Origin: Roseibium aestuarii
Lineage (GTDB): Bacteria; Pseudomonadota; Alphaproteobacteria; Rhizobiales; Stappiaceae
Reading direction: 5' to 3'
NCBI RefSeq assembly: GCF_008477545.1
Contig: NZ_VORA01000002.1
Span: 248,001-312,000, forward strand
Length of the DNA stretch: 64,000 nucleotides
The notes beneath the pieces were generated by a model. The model worked only from the letters and a program-made list of their open reading frames with translations. It had not been told where the DNA came from and made no database searches. Position numbers and translations under genes: made by a program. This document shows positions 16,852-24,316 of this stretch, piece after piece; within the stretch, counting starts at the first letter, position 1; the number at the start of each line of letters is the position of its first letter.

Positions 16852-17624
16852 CCGCTGCCCCTCTCCACCGCCCCGCCGCAACCGGCACCCTGCGCAAGGG
16901 TCTCCTCGGCCTGGTCCTCGCCCTGCCCCTGACCGCCTGCGGCACCGCCGACAAGCTGGCCCAAGTCGGACAGCAGCCGCACCTGAACGCCATTCAGGAT
17001 CCGCGCACGACACCGGGCTACCGGCCGGTGCAGATGCCGATGCCGGAAGCCCAGAGCGCCCACTACAGCCCGAACTCCCTGTGGCGGTCGGGCAACCGGG
17101 CCTTCTTCGAGGACCAGCGCGCCAAGCAGGTCGGCGACATCCTGACCGTGCTCGTGACCATTTCCGACAAGGCCCAGTTCGACAACGCCACCTCGCGCCG
17201 GCGTTCGGACAGCTCGTCGGCTGGCGCCGGCGGAGCGCTCGGAACGGCCATCGACATCATCGGCCTGCCCGCAGGTGTTGCGGCGAGCGATCTCGCCTCG
17301 GTCGACAGCTCCACCAACTTCTCCGGATCCGGCTCGGTCGACCGGGAGGAAAAGCTGGAAACCACCATCGCGGCCGTGGTCCTGCAGGTCCTGCCCAACG
17401 GCAACCTCGTCATCGAGGGCCGTCAGGAGGTTCGCGTGAACAACGAGGTGCGTGAGCTGGTGGTCGCCGGTATCGTGCGGCCGGAGGACATCACCTCCGA
17501 AAACACCATCGTCAGCGAGAAGATCGCCGAGGCCCGCATCGGTTACGGTGGCCGCGGTCAGCTGACCGACGTCCAGCAGCCCCGCTACGGCAGCCAGGTG
17601 CTCGACATCATGCTGCCCTTCTGA
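16848..17624 (+). CDS. flgH: Flagellar L-ring lipoprotein FlgH
   Basis: FlgH (258 aa) builds the outer-membrane L ring. A lipoprotein signal ends in the lipobox LTAC (Cys about 31). The mature part has SLWRSGNRAFFEDQRAKQVGDILTV, the family signature, and ends GQLTDVQQPRYGSQVLDIMLPF as FlgH does. Its start overlaps flgA by four bases. A strong terminator lies about 280 bp downstream, so it closes the flgFGAH operon. Confidence 0.97.
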   Translation: MTAAPLHRPAATGTLRKGLLGLVLALPLTACGTADKLAQVGQQPHLNAIQDPRTTPGYRPVQMPMPEAQSAHYSPNSLWRSGNRAFFEDQRAKQVGDILTVLVTISDKAQFDNATSRRRSDSSSAGAGGALGTAIDIIGLPAGVAASDLASVDSSTNFSGSGSVDREEKLETTIAAVVLQVLPNGNLVIEGRQEVRVNNEVRELVVAGIVRPEDITSENTIVSEKIAEARIGYGGRGQLTDVQQPRYGSQVLDIMLPF

Positions 17625-18085
17625 CCCGCCTTCCGCTGTCGGGCTTTTCCGTGCCCGGCATCCCGCCACGCCGGACACCCCGGCACTTTCACTTTCACGA
17701 TCCCCCGGTGGACATGGCGCCTTCTAGAAGCCCCATGCCCGCCGACAACGGACCAGGGTGGCCTCGCTCCCCGAGCCTGTCCCTGTCCGTGCACCCTCAG
17801 GACTGGCGTTCCGCCGCTTTCCGGCCTCACCCCAAGGGCACTCCCCACACTTCCGCCCGAGGCTGCGAACGCTCCCCAGGCGGGGCGCCGGTCCTGAAAA
17901 TGCAAAAAGGCTCATCCGCGACGGCGGATGAGCCTTTTTCATGTCTGGTTCGCGTAGCCGTGACGCCCGGCCGGCGCCGAGACTTGAGCATGACGCCTGC
18001 CGCAAGACGCCTCAGCGACCCGGCACAGGCGGATCGTCTGTCACATCATCCCCGCCCGTCCCGGCGGCGGAGCGATGCACGCGGC
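17625..18085. other. Intergenic region between convergent flgH and dksA
   Basis: About 460 bp with no convincing gene. It carries one strong bidirectional hairpin terminator (17904-17939). Open frames crossing it lack ribosome sites and recognisable features. Confidence 0.6.
17904..17939. terminator. Bidirectional rho-independent terminator (flgH / dksA)
   Basis: A 16-bp perfect stem: positions 17904-17919 pair with 17924-17939 around a GACG loop. The run of A on one side and of T on the other lets it work in both directions for the convergent genes. Confidence 0.92.
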
Positions 18086-18502
18086 TCAATCGTCGCGATA
18101 AACCTTCTCGCGGCGCTCGTGCGCTTCCTGTGCCTCGATGGACAGGGTGGCGATCGGACGGGCATCCAGCCGGCGCACGGAAATCGGATCACCGGTCTCC
18201 TCGCAGTAGCCGTAGGATCCGTCGGCGATCCGTTCGAGGGCGGAATCGATCTTCGAGATCAGCTTGCGCTGACGATCGCGTGCACGCAGCTCGATGGATC
18301 TGTCGGTCTCGGAAGAGGCGCGATCCGCGAAGTCCGGGTGGTTCTGGCTTTCTTCCTGCAGGTTCGCAAGGGTTTCCTTGCTTTCACGCAGGATGTCTTC
18401 CTTCCAGGCGAGCAGCTTGTTCTTGAAATACTCGCGCTGCCTTTCATTCATGAACGGCTCGTCGTCCGAGGGTCGATATGCAGACTCAAGTTCAACCGTC
18501 AT
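18086..18502 (-). CDS. dksA: DksA-type RNA polymerase regulator lacking zinc cysteines
   Basis: DksA enters the RNA polymerase secondary channel and, with ppGpp, controls rRNA and amino-acid promoters. The 138-aa protein has the coiled coil with the tip acidic pair in NHPDFADRAS (D-x-x-D) and the pattern ELRARDRQRKLISKIDSAL. In the C-terminal globule only one of the four zinc cysteines remains: YGYCEETGD and ATLSIEA, that is Cys, Thr, Ser, Ala at the usual Cys positions. Variants lacking full zinc fingers are known to work in other bacteria. It lies in the flagellar cluster next to fliX, a placement seen in other alphaproteobacteria. Confidence 0.93.
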   Translation of the reverse strand: MTVELESAYRPSDDEPFMNERQREYFKNKLLAWKEDILRESKETLANLQEESQNHPDFADRASSETDRSIELRARDRQRKLISKIDSALERIADGSYGYCEETGDPISVRRLDARPIATLSIEAQEAHERREKVYRDD

Positions 18503-18684
18503 CGATAGCTCCGGATTACCGTTAGGCCGGGCGCAATATATCCCCCTGCCCCCTCTGCTACAACGGTGCTTTTGTTAAAATTGGCGTCATGGAAAATGCT
18601 GATTTGACAAAGGGTTAACCGTGAAAGCCGCCAGAGGAGGCAAGACGCTGCCCAAGACATCGGCAACGTAGCGTCAGATTGGAC

Positions 18685-19101
18685 CTAGAATCGGCCCAGC
18701 TTGGCGAGCTCGACACGGGCCCGCAATTCGATCTCCTTGAGCACTGCGGCGACCTGTTCGTCCTCCTCCGGGATCTCGTCGCCGAGGCGGCTCACGAGCC
18801 GTTCCAGGCGGTCCTCGGAGACCCGCCCGGCGAGAAGGTCCGCCTTCAGCTGATCCAGCGTATCGAGCAGGTCATAGCCCCTCTGGGCAGCCGGCGAACG
18901 CTTGCGGCGCGGCTGCTCCTCCACTTCCTGCAGGGACAGCAGCGCATCCATGCCATGCAGACCGGAGGTGCCTGTCGTGCCGCTGGAGTGGGTCGCCGGC
19001 TCCTCGCTCTCCAGGCTGAAGCCGCCTGAGGTTCCGTCGGTGCGCTTCTTGCCGCCCCGGCCCTGAACGCCTGTCAGAGGGTTCTGTCCTGTGATGCGCA
19101 T
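18685..19101 (-). CDS. fliX: Flagellar assembly regulator FliX
   Basis: FliX couples early flagellar assembly to activity of FlbD, the sigma-54 enhancer-binding protein. The 138-aa protein starts MRITGQNPLTG, has a disordered Ser/Thr/Gly stretch, and then the conserved helical region GYDLLDTLDQLKADLLAGR followed by RVELAKLGRF at the C-terminus. This is the FliX pattern. It is divergent from flgI, the same arrangement as in Caulobacter, and the flgI promoter is sigma-54 type, which fits. Confidence 0.9.
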   Translation of the reverse strand: MRITGQNPLTGVQGRGGKKRTDGTSGGFSLESEEPATHSSGTTGTSGLHGMDALLSLQEVEEQPRRKRSPAAQRGYDLLDTLDQLKADLLAGRVSEDRLERLVSRLGDEIPEEDEQVAAVLKEIELRARVELAKLGRF

Positions 19102-19257
19102 GGGTCTCGATCCATCTGCTGCAAGGCCGTCGCATCCTCGACGCTGAGGTCATGGCGGACGGCCGATCTGCCGGGTCTTGCGGTCCGGATGCGGGAAATG
19201 CGGGCCCGGCCACGCGGCATCCTTCGTCCGCACAGGGTAAATGAGTCCGGGTCCAAT

Positions 19258-19272
19258 CGGCAATATTTGCCG
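19258..19272. promoter_or_regulatory. Palindrome CGGCAA-TAT-TTGCCG, possible FlbD (ftr-like) site
   Basis: Perfect six-base arms around a three-base centre. It is about 100 bp upstream of the flgI sigma-54 promoter, a normal distance for an enhancer. A related half-site stands before the flgF sigma-54 promoter. Recognition by FlbD is inferred. Confidence 0.45.
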
Positions 19273-19369
19273 GACCCTTGCCCACGCCTCTTTGATCACT
19301 GGCCGGTGCGCTCAAGTTTAAATTAGCAAAATCAGATACTTGAACCGTATTCATCAGGAGAAATCCGGC

Positions 19370-19384
19370 TGGCATGGCCTTCGC
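19370..19384 (+). promoter_or_regulatory. Sigma-54 promoter of flgI operon
   Basis: TGGCATG-N4-TCGC. The GG at 19371-19372 and GC at 19383-19384 are ten bases apart as sigma-54 requires. Two positions differ from the consensus TGGCACG-N4-TTGC. The predicted start near 19396 gives a leader of about 53 nt before flgI. Confidence 0.72.
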
Positions 19385-19448
19385 ATAATGCCACGTGACG
19401 GTGGGCTCCCTGCTCGCGGCGCCCCTCAAACCCGAATGGAACTCTGGC

Positions 19449-20564
19449 ATGAACACCGGTCTCGTCCTTCGCTTCTTCGCACTGGTCCTCTGCGTGACCA
19501 TCCTGACCTCCGCCGCGCTGGCCGCGTCGCGGATCAAGGACATTGCGGATTTCGAAGGCATCCGAGAAAACCAGCTGATCGGCTACGGCCTCGTGGTCGG
19601 CCTGAACGGCACCGGCGACAGCCTGCGCAACACGCCTTTCACCCAGCAGAGCTTGCAGGCCATGCTGGAACGTCTCGGCGTCAACACCCGTGACGTGGAC
19701 CTGAACACCAACACGGTTGCAGCTGTGATGGTGACCGCCAACCTGCCGCCGTTTGCCACCCAGGGCACGCGCATCGACGTCAGCGTGTCGGCCCTCGGCA
19801 ATTCCTCGTCCCTGCAGGGTGGCACCCTTCTGGTGACGCCGCTCGTCGGCGCCGACGGGGAAGTCTATTCGATTGCGCAAGGGTCGGTGGCCGTGGCCGG
19901 CTTCTCCGCCCAGGCCGACGCCGCCTCCGTCGTGCGCGGTGTTCCCACCTCCGGCCGCATCGCCAATGGCGGATTGGTGGAGCGCGAGGTGGACTTCAAG
20001 CTCGCCTCGCTGACCTCCCTGCGCCTGGCCCTGCGCAACCCGGATCTGACGACCGCCCGCCGGGTGGCCCTGTCCATCAACGAACTGATCGGCATGCCCA
20101 CCGCCGAGCCCATGGATCCGGGCACGGTCCGCATCGAACTGCCGCGCGACTACAGCGGCAACATCGTCGATCTTTTGACCGACATCGAGCAGCTGATCGT
20201 CGAGCCCGATCTGCCGGCCAAGGTGGTGATCGACGAGAACTCCGGCATCATCGTCATGGGCCAGGACGTGAAGGTCTCCACCGTCGCGGTCGCCCAGGGC
20301 AACCTGACCGTCACCATCGCCGAAACGCCCCAGGTGTCCCAGCCCCTGCCGTTCGCCAATGGCCAGACCGTGCAGCTGCCGCGCTCCGAGCTGCTGGTCA
20401 ACGATGATCCGGACGCCAAGCTGGCGATTGTCCCGGGCACCGTGACCCTGAAGCAGCTTGTCGACGGGCTGAACGCCCTCGGCATCGGCCCGCGCGACAT
20501 GATCTCCATCCTCCAGGCCATCAAGGCGTCCGGCGCCCTGCAGGCCGAAATCGAGGTGCTGTGA
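19449..20564 (+). CDS. flgI: Flagellar P-ring protein FlgI
   Basis: FlgI (371 aa) forms the periplasmic P ring. The start is the ATG giving MNTGLVLRFFALVLCV, a signal peptide cleaved near ALAAS; the upstream open frame lies partly inside the promoter. Family blocks are RIKDIADFEGIRENQLIGYGLVVGLNGTGD, IDVSVSALGNSSSLQGGTLL and, at the end, VDGLNALGIGPRDMISILQAIKASGALQAEIEVL. GGAA precedes the start. It heads the flgI-flgJ-flgN-like operon. Confidence 0.97.
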   Translation: MNTGLVLRFFALVLCVTILTSAALAASRIKDIADFEGIRENQLIGYGLVVGLNGTGDSLRNTPFTQQSLQAMLERLGVNTRDVDLNTNTVAAVMVTANLPPFATQGTRIDVSVSALGNSSSLQGGTLLVTPLVGADGEVYSIAQGSVAVAGFSAQADAASVVRGVPTSGRIANGGLVEREVDFKLASLTSLRLALRNPDLTTARRVALSINELIGMPTAEPMDPGTVRIELPRDYSGNIVDLLTDIEQLIVEPDLPAKVVIDENSGIIVMGQDVKVSTVAVAQGNLTVTIAETPQVSQPLPFANGQTVQLPRSELLVNDDPDAKLAIVPGTVTLKQLVDGLNALGIGPRDMISILQAIKASGALQAEIEVL

Positions 20565-20566
20565 CC

Positions 20567-20896
20567 ATGATCGAGACCTCCACCACCCTTACCGGTCAAT
20601 ACAGCCTGGGCGACGCCAGCACGGCGCTCAGCCGCGCCGCCGCCACCGTGAACGGCAGCAAGAGCCAGACCCGGGAAGCCGCCGAAGAGTTCGAAGGCGT
20701 ATTCCTGCGCACCATGCTGCAATCCATGTTCACCGGCCTGGAAGAGGGCGGAACCTGGGGCCAGGGCCACGGCTCGGAAGCCTGGCAGGGCATGCTCATC
20801 GACGAATACGCCAAGGAAATCAGCCAGTCGGGGGGCATTGGCCTCGCCGATTCCATTGAGCGGCAGCTGCTGCAGATCCAGGAGAGCGCACAATGA
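20567..20896 (+). CDS. flgJ: Rod-binding protein FlgJ (N-terminal domain only)
   Basis: A short (109 aa) rod-cap type protein with the FlgJ N-domain pattern AAEEFEGVFLRTMLQSMFTGL, GSEAWQGMLIDEYAKEISQSGGIGLAD. It lacks the C-terminal muramidase domain found in enterobacterial FlgJ, as usual in alphaproteobacteria, so a separate lytic enzyme must open the wall. The ATG lies 2 nt after the flgI stop; an in-frame GTG at 20561 overlapping flgI is an alternative. Its stop overlaps the next gene (ATGA). Confidence 0.92.
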   Translation: MIETSTTLTGQYSLGDASTALSRAAATVNGSKSQTREAAEEFEGVFLRTMLQSMFTGLEEGGTWGQGHGSEAWQGMLIDEYAKEISQSGGIGLADSIERQLLQIQESAQ

Positions 20897-21381
20897 CCGC
20901 CCACAATCAGATCAACGACTTTCCCTTCTCGCTCGAACGGCCCCAGAGCCCGGCGGAGGCCAATGCCTTCTGCGAGGCCCTTGGCGAGACCATGGAACAC
21001 CTGCTCGACCTGATCGAGAGCGAGACCAGTCTGGTGCGCGCCGGACGGCTGAAGGAAGCCGGCACCCTGCAGCCGGAAAAGGCCAAGCTGATCCACGCCT
21101 ATACCCGCGGCATGCTCTGCGCCAAGCAGCACGCCGTCGCCCTCGGCAATCTGGCTCCCGCCGCGGCCCAGAACCTGCGCCGGCGCCACGGCGAGTTCCA
21201 GCCCGTGCTGCGGATCAATCTGGCCGTGCTCTCGGCCGCGCGCGATGTGGCCACCACCATCGTCTCGACCGTCGCCAAGGCGGTCGGAGGTCAGACCTCA
21301 ACGACCACCTATGGCCCGAAGGGACAGGCGCCGACCGTCGCCAAGCCCGCCAATGGCATCGCCCTGAACCAGCATCTGTAA
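20893..21381 (+). CDS. flgN: FlgN-like flagellar export chaperone
   Basis: A 162-aa mostly helical protein: EALGETMEHLLDLIESETSLVRAGRLKEAGTLQPEKAKLIHAYT resembles the FlgN family, in which a helix of this kind precedes the substrate-binding part; FlgN proteins chaperone the hook-associated proteins FlgK and FlgL. The last 50 residues are low in complexity. It overlaps flgJ by four bases and is followed by a clear terminator. Family assignment rests on pattern and context and is less certain than that of its neighbours. Confidence 0.72.
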   Translation: MTAHNQINDFPFSLERPQSPAEANAFCEALGETMEHLLDLIESETSLVRAGRLKEAGTLQPEKAKLIHAYTRGMLCAKQHAVALGNLAPAAAQNLRRRHGEFQPVLRINLAVLSAARDVATTIVSTVAKAVGGQTSTTTYGPKGQAPTVAKPANGIALNQHL

Positions 21382-21462
21382 ACGAGCATTTCTGAATCCG
21401 CATTTCTGGGCCGGGCGACAGCGCACCCAGCGCCCCTTCATCGGGCTTGCAACAGATCATCG

Positions 21463-21494
21463 GGGGCGAGGCACGGCATCACCGGCCTCGCCCC
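21463..21494 (+). terminator. Terminator of flgI-flgJ-flgN operon
   Basis: GGGGCGAGG at 21463-21471 pairs with CCTCGCCCC at 21486-21494. It is followed by TTGTTCTTTT. Confidence 0.85.
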
Positions 21495-21839
21495 TTGTTC
21501 TTTTGTGCGCCGGCCAGACGCCGGATCAGCAGCACCACGTAGCATTTGTGATTGGACCGCTCAGAGCCCGAGGCCTATCCTCGGACCCGTCGTCGCTTCA
21601 GGCTTTGACGTGAGGACGCCGCGCGGACTGAACGCGCGATCCGGATCAGAAATGATCGGAATTTAACGCCCATTCTCGGGTCCCGATCTGGTGATATTAA
21701 CCATGTTTCGGGAGAGGACCCGGAAACCCCGGCCCGAAGCCGCTCCGGCATCGACACGCAAGGCGTTGCAAAGATACGCTTTTCCAGTGGACGATTGATT
21801 CGACTTCGAACCCGGTAAAAGTCTAACGATAGTGTTAAG

Positions 21840-21856
21840 AAGGGATTCATTCCCTT
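21840..21856 (+). promoter_or_regulatory. Inverted repeat upstream of flaG-like gene
   Basis: AAGGGA-TTCAT-TCCCTT, a perfect palindromic element ending about 53 bp before the start codon. It could be an operator or a leader hairpin. Its role is unknown. Confidence 0.4.
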
Positions 21857-21909
21857 ACGTTAGCCTCTCTCCATCGGGTTCCCTGTCGAGCTACCCGGAG
21901 GAACGGATT

Positions 21910-22296
21910 ATGGACACTGCACTAATCCGGCCGCAACTGCCGAGCTATACGGCAATCACGCCGGACACACGCGCTCCCGAGAGGACGGAGCCGGCTGCTG
22001 CAACCGATTTGCCGGTTGAAAACACGGTCTCGCCGTCGAATGACAGCGGTGCCGGTCGTCGTGCATCCGACAACCCGCGCAATCGTGAGCCTTTCTCGCC
22101 GACCCTGAACATCGAGCGTCAGAACTTCATTGACCCGGAAAGCGAAACCCTGATCTATCAGGCCAAGAACCGCGACACCGGTGAGGTGGTCCAGCAGATC
22201 CCGAGCGAAACCCTTCGCCGGCTGCGGGCCTACAACAAGACGCTGTCGGATCAGACGACCAACGGCTTTACCCCCCGCTCTGCGACCACGGCCTGA
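21910..22296 (+). CDS. flaG: FlaG-like flagellar protein
   Basis: A 128-aa protein with a Pro/Thr-rich, probably disordered N-terminal half. Its C-terminal segment NFIDPESETLIYQAKNRDTGEVVQQIPSETLRRLRAY matches the FlaG/YvyC pattern (conserved IYQ-x-DxxTGEVVQQIPSE). FlaG proteins influence filament length in other bacteria. The ATG follows a GGAGGAAC ribosome site. It stands immediately before the flagellin array. Confidence 0.82.
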   Translation: MDTALIRPQLPSYTAITPDTRAPERTEPAAATDLPVENTVSPSNDSGAGRRASDNPRNREPFSPTLNIERQNFIDPESETLIYQAKNRDTGEVVQQIPSETLRRLRAYNKTLSDQTTNGFTPRSATTA

Positions 22297-22522
22297 GCCG
22301 CGCGCCGCAGGTGACATCCTGACGACCTGCGCCCACGTCATGTGAGGACAGGACCCATTCGCCCCCGCCCCTCGGTGAGACCTCTCCCGGGGGCAGACCT
22401 CGTTGGTCCGACGCTCCCCTCAAGACACAAACTCGTGTCGCGACGCGGCCTTTTCGATCTGGCCTCATGCCACGGCGGCTCGACCGGGCCGCACCTCCCG
22501 CAGACGACCGCGTCACAGCTAG

Positions 22523-22541
22523 CCCTGCGCCTGACGCAGGG
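22523..22541 (+). repeat. Hairpin CCCTGCG-CCTGA-CGCAGGG with downstream repeat copy
   Basis: Seven-base perfect arms. The first 14 bases, CCCTGCGCCTGACG, recur at 22638-22651 without the right arm. It may be a terminator-like or repeated intergenic element; no T run follows. The function is unknown. Confidence 0.4.
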
Positions 22542-22900
22542 TTTGGAGCCTCCTGACGCAAGGTTCCCTCGCGCCACTGCCAAGGATATGACGCCCACAC
22601 GCTCCACGCACCTGCCCCGTCTTCCGATCCCCGTTAACCCTGCGCCTGACGTGACGTTTGGCACGCCCGCGTAAGGATCCGCATTTATGACAGTGCTCAA
22701 ATAACTGATTTCACGCCACTTCCTGCCCCGGCTCGAAATCATCCCCTCACAAGATCGCTCCCGACCAATTGCCACCTTCCGCCAAGCAAGTTCAAGTTAA
22801 CCAAGTCGCTTAACCAAGTTCATTTCGAGTCCTTTAATCCTAACCCAAAGTAAGATTCAACGTTAGGATTCAATACAAACTTTAGCCGCAGAGTTCACGG

Positions 22901-22919
22901 GTCGTTCAGGAAGAATGAC
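22901..22919 (+). promoter_or_regulatory. AGGAA-loop leader hairpin of flagellin 1
   Basis: GTCGTTC-AGGAA-GAATGAC: seven pairs including one G-U, closed by C-G next to the loop. It ends 26 nt before the start codon. It is one of five members of the conserved flagellin leader element. Confidence 0.7.
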
Positions 22920-22928
22920 TTTAAAAAA

Positions 22929-22944
22929 ACAGAAGGAACTCTGT
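22929..22944 (+). promoter_or_regulatory. Ribosome-site hairpin of flagellin 1
   Basis: ACAGA-AGGAAC-TCTGT: five pairs with the Shine-Dalgarno AGGA in the loop, directly before the start codon at 22946. In addition, CAGAGTTC at 22889-22896 can pair with GAACTCTG at 22936-22943, an alternative long-range fold. Confidence 0.5.
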
Positions 22945-22945
22945 A

Positions 22946-24103
22946 ATGGCTGATATCACCCTCTCCAGTGCTGTACGCACGAACCTCAATTCCCTTCAGG
23001 CAACTTCCGCCTTCATGAGCAAGGTTCAGGAACGTCTCTCGACGGGCAAGAAGGTCAATTCGGCACTGGACAATCCGAACTCCTTCTTCTCGGCAAAGGG
23101 CCTGGAAAACCGCGCAAGCGACCTTTCCACCCTGCTGGACGACATGGGACAGTCGATCCAGACCCTGAAGGCAGCCGACAAGGGCATCGAGGCCATCTCC
23201 GACCTGGTGGACGCCGCAAAGGCAAAGGCCAACCAGGCCGCCCAGACGTCCTCTCAGGCCGAACGCGCTCAGTATGCCAAGGAATACAATGAGCTCCTGA
23301 CCCAGATCGAAGATCTGTCGAAGGACTCCGGTTACGGCGGCAAGAACCTGCTCGGCGGCACCGGCAACGACCTGTCGGTGACCTTCAACGAAGACGGCAC
23401 GTCGTCGCTCAGCATTTCCGCGGTCGACTATACGGACACCACCCTGTCCACCGGTCTGAACCTCTCCGATCTGACCGAGGCTGCCGACGGCACCGCGACC
23501 ATCTCGCTGACCGCCGGCACCACCACCGCCGTCCTGACGGGCGGCGATCTGCTCACCGCCGATGACGAGTTCACCGCCGGTGACACCCTGACCCTGACCG
23601 ACTCCAACGGCAGCGAGATCGCCACCTTCGAGATCGACGCCACCACGACGGTCAACGACCTGGAGAGTTTCCTGGACGGCGTGGACGGCGTGAGCGCCTC
23701 GCTCGCCTCCGGCACCCTCACGGTGACCTCGGAGTTCGTCCTCAACATCGACAGCGACAACACTGCCTTCAACAGCAGCTCGACGCTAACGACGAATGCG
23801 ACTGACTCAGGCTTTGCCACCGACAGTGCCATCGACAACGTGCTGTCCGCGCTGAAGTCGGCCCAGGACACCCTGCGGTCCCAGGCCTCCACCTTCGGTA
23901 CCAACCTGTCGATCGTGGAAAACCGTCAGGACTTCACCAAGTCCCTGATCAACACGCTGGAAGAAGGCGCAGGCAAGCTGACCCTGGCCGACACGAACGA
24001 GGAAGGCGCAAACCTGCTGGCCCTGCAGACCCAGCAGACCCTGGCCTCCACGTCCCTGTCCCTGGCAGCCCAGGCCGACCAGAACGTGCTGCGTCTGTTC
24101 TAA
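22946..24103 (+). CDS. Flagellin 1 (385 aa)
   Basis: Filament subunit. The N-terminal D0/D1 region (about 1-145) begins MADITLSSAVRTNLNSLQATS and holds the flagellin signature TGKKVNSALDNPNSFF. The central part (about 175-285) is a single variable beta-rich module with FTAGDTLTLTDSNG, TTTVNDLESFLDGVDGVSA, resembling the flagellin hook-IN type. The C-terminal D1/D0 (about 295-385) contains TLRSQASTFGTNLSIVENRQ and ends NVLRLF. It is the first of six tandem paralogs, apparently monocistronic, with its own leader hairpins and terminator. Export is through the flagellar type III system; no signal peptide is present. Confidence 0.97.
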   Translation: MADITLSSAVRTNLNSLQATSAFMSKVQERLSTGKKVNSALDNPNSFFSAKGLENRASDLSTLLDDMGQSIQTLKAADKGIEAISDLVDAAKAKANQAAQTSSQAERAQYAKEYNELLTQIEDLSKDSGYGGKNLLGGTGNDLSVTFNEDGTSSLSISAVDYTDTTLSTGLNLSDLTEAADGTATISLTAGTTTAVLTGGDLLTADDEFTAGDTLTLTDSNGSEIATFEIDATTTVNDLESFLDGVDGVSASLASGTLTVTSEFVLNIDSDNTAFNSSSTLTTNATDSGFATDSAIDNVLSALKSAQDTLRSQASTFGTNLSIVENRQDFTKSLINTLEEGAGKLTLADTNEEGANLLALQTQQTLASTSLSLAAQADQNVLRLF

Positions 24104-24151
24104 AAAAGAATCCCGGAGCCTTTCGGGACGCGTCAAAGACATAACAAGGAG

Positions 24152-24173
24152 ATGGCGGGGAATACCCCGCCAT
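24152..24173 (+). terminator. Terminator of flagellin 1
   Basis: ATGGCGGGG-AATA-CCCCGCCAT followed by TTCTTAA. A second short stem, TCCCG/CGGGA, lies just after the stop codon. Confidence 0.85.
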
Positions 24174-24204
24174 TTCTTAACGTATTTTCAAAATGCGTTA
24201 AGGT

Positions 24205-24219
24205 TTAAACCATAGTAAC
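24205..24219 (+). promoter_or_regulatory. TTAA-N7-TAAC box upstream of flagellin 2
   Basis: TTAA-ACCATAG-TAAC followed by CACGTT. The same arrangement, TTAA-N7-TAACCACGTT, stands before flagellin 3. Each ends 51-52 bp before its AGGAA hairpin. It resembles a CtrA box with a weak right half. Confidence 0.4.
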
Positions 24220-24270
24220 CACGTTCCTTAACACACGTTTACTTTTGATCGTGCACCTTCCGTAGCGTCG

Positions 24271-24285
24271 AACCCAGGAAGGGTT
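24271..24285 (+). promoter_or_regulatory. AGGAA-loop leader hairpin of flagellin 2
   Basis: AACCC-AGGAA-GGGTT, extendable by one G-C pair. It ends 31 nt before the start codon. Compared with flagellin 3 the outer A-U pair is replaced by G-C. Confidence 0.72.
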
Positions 24286-24316
24286 CCGTAATGCGTACTC
24301 CCAGGAAGGAAGCACA

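Larger units (their letters stand above)
19102..19448. other. Divergent regulatory region fliX / flgI
   Basis: About 350 bp between divergent fliX and flgI. It contains a perfect palindrome at 19258-19272 and a sigma-54 promoter at 19370-19384. I see no gene in it. Confidence 0.65.
21382..21909. other. Intergenic region upstream of flaG-like gene
   Basis: About 530 bp. It holds the flgI-operon terminator (21463-21494) and a perfect short inverted repeat near the flaG-like gene (21840-21856). No gene is supported. Confidence 0.6.
22297..22945. other. Long intergenic leader before the flagellin array
   Basis: About 650 bp. It holds a hairpin (22523-22541) whose left arm recurs as a 14-base direct repeat at 22638-22651, many TTAAC half-sites from 22796 onward, and the flagellin-1 leader. 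A 110-codon open frame at 22342-22674 looks spurious: it is Pro/Arg-rich and has no ribosome site. Confidence 0.55.

Noticed and set aside
17651..18508. A 285-codon frame between flgH and beyond dksA
   Set aside because: It runs through a strong terminator and opposite dksA, with no recognisable protein features.
22659..22673. TGGCACG motif resembling a sigma-54 -24 element
   Set aside because: No GC at the required -12 position (TA is found), so it cannot be a functional sigma-54 promoter.
22342..22674. A 110-codon frame in the flagellin upstream region
   Set aside because: No ribosome site and no resemblance to any protein; Pro/Arg-rich sequence in a regulatory region.
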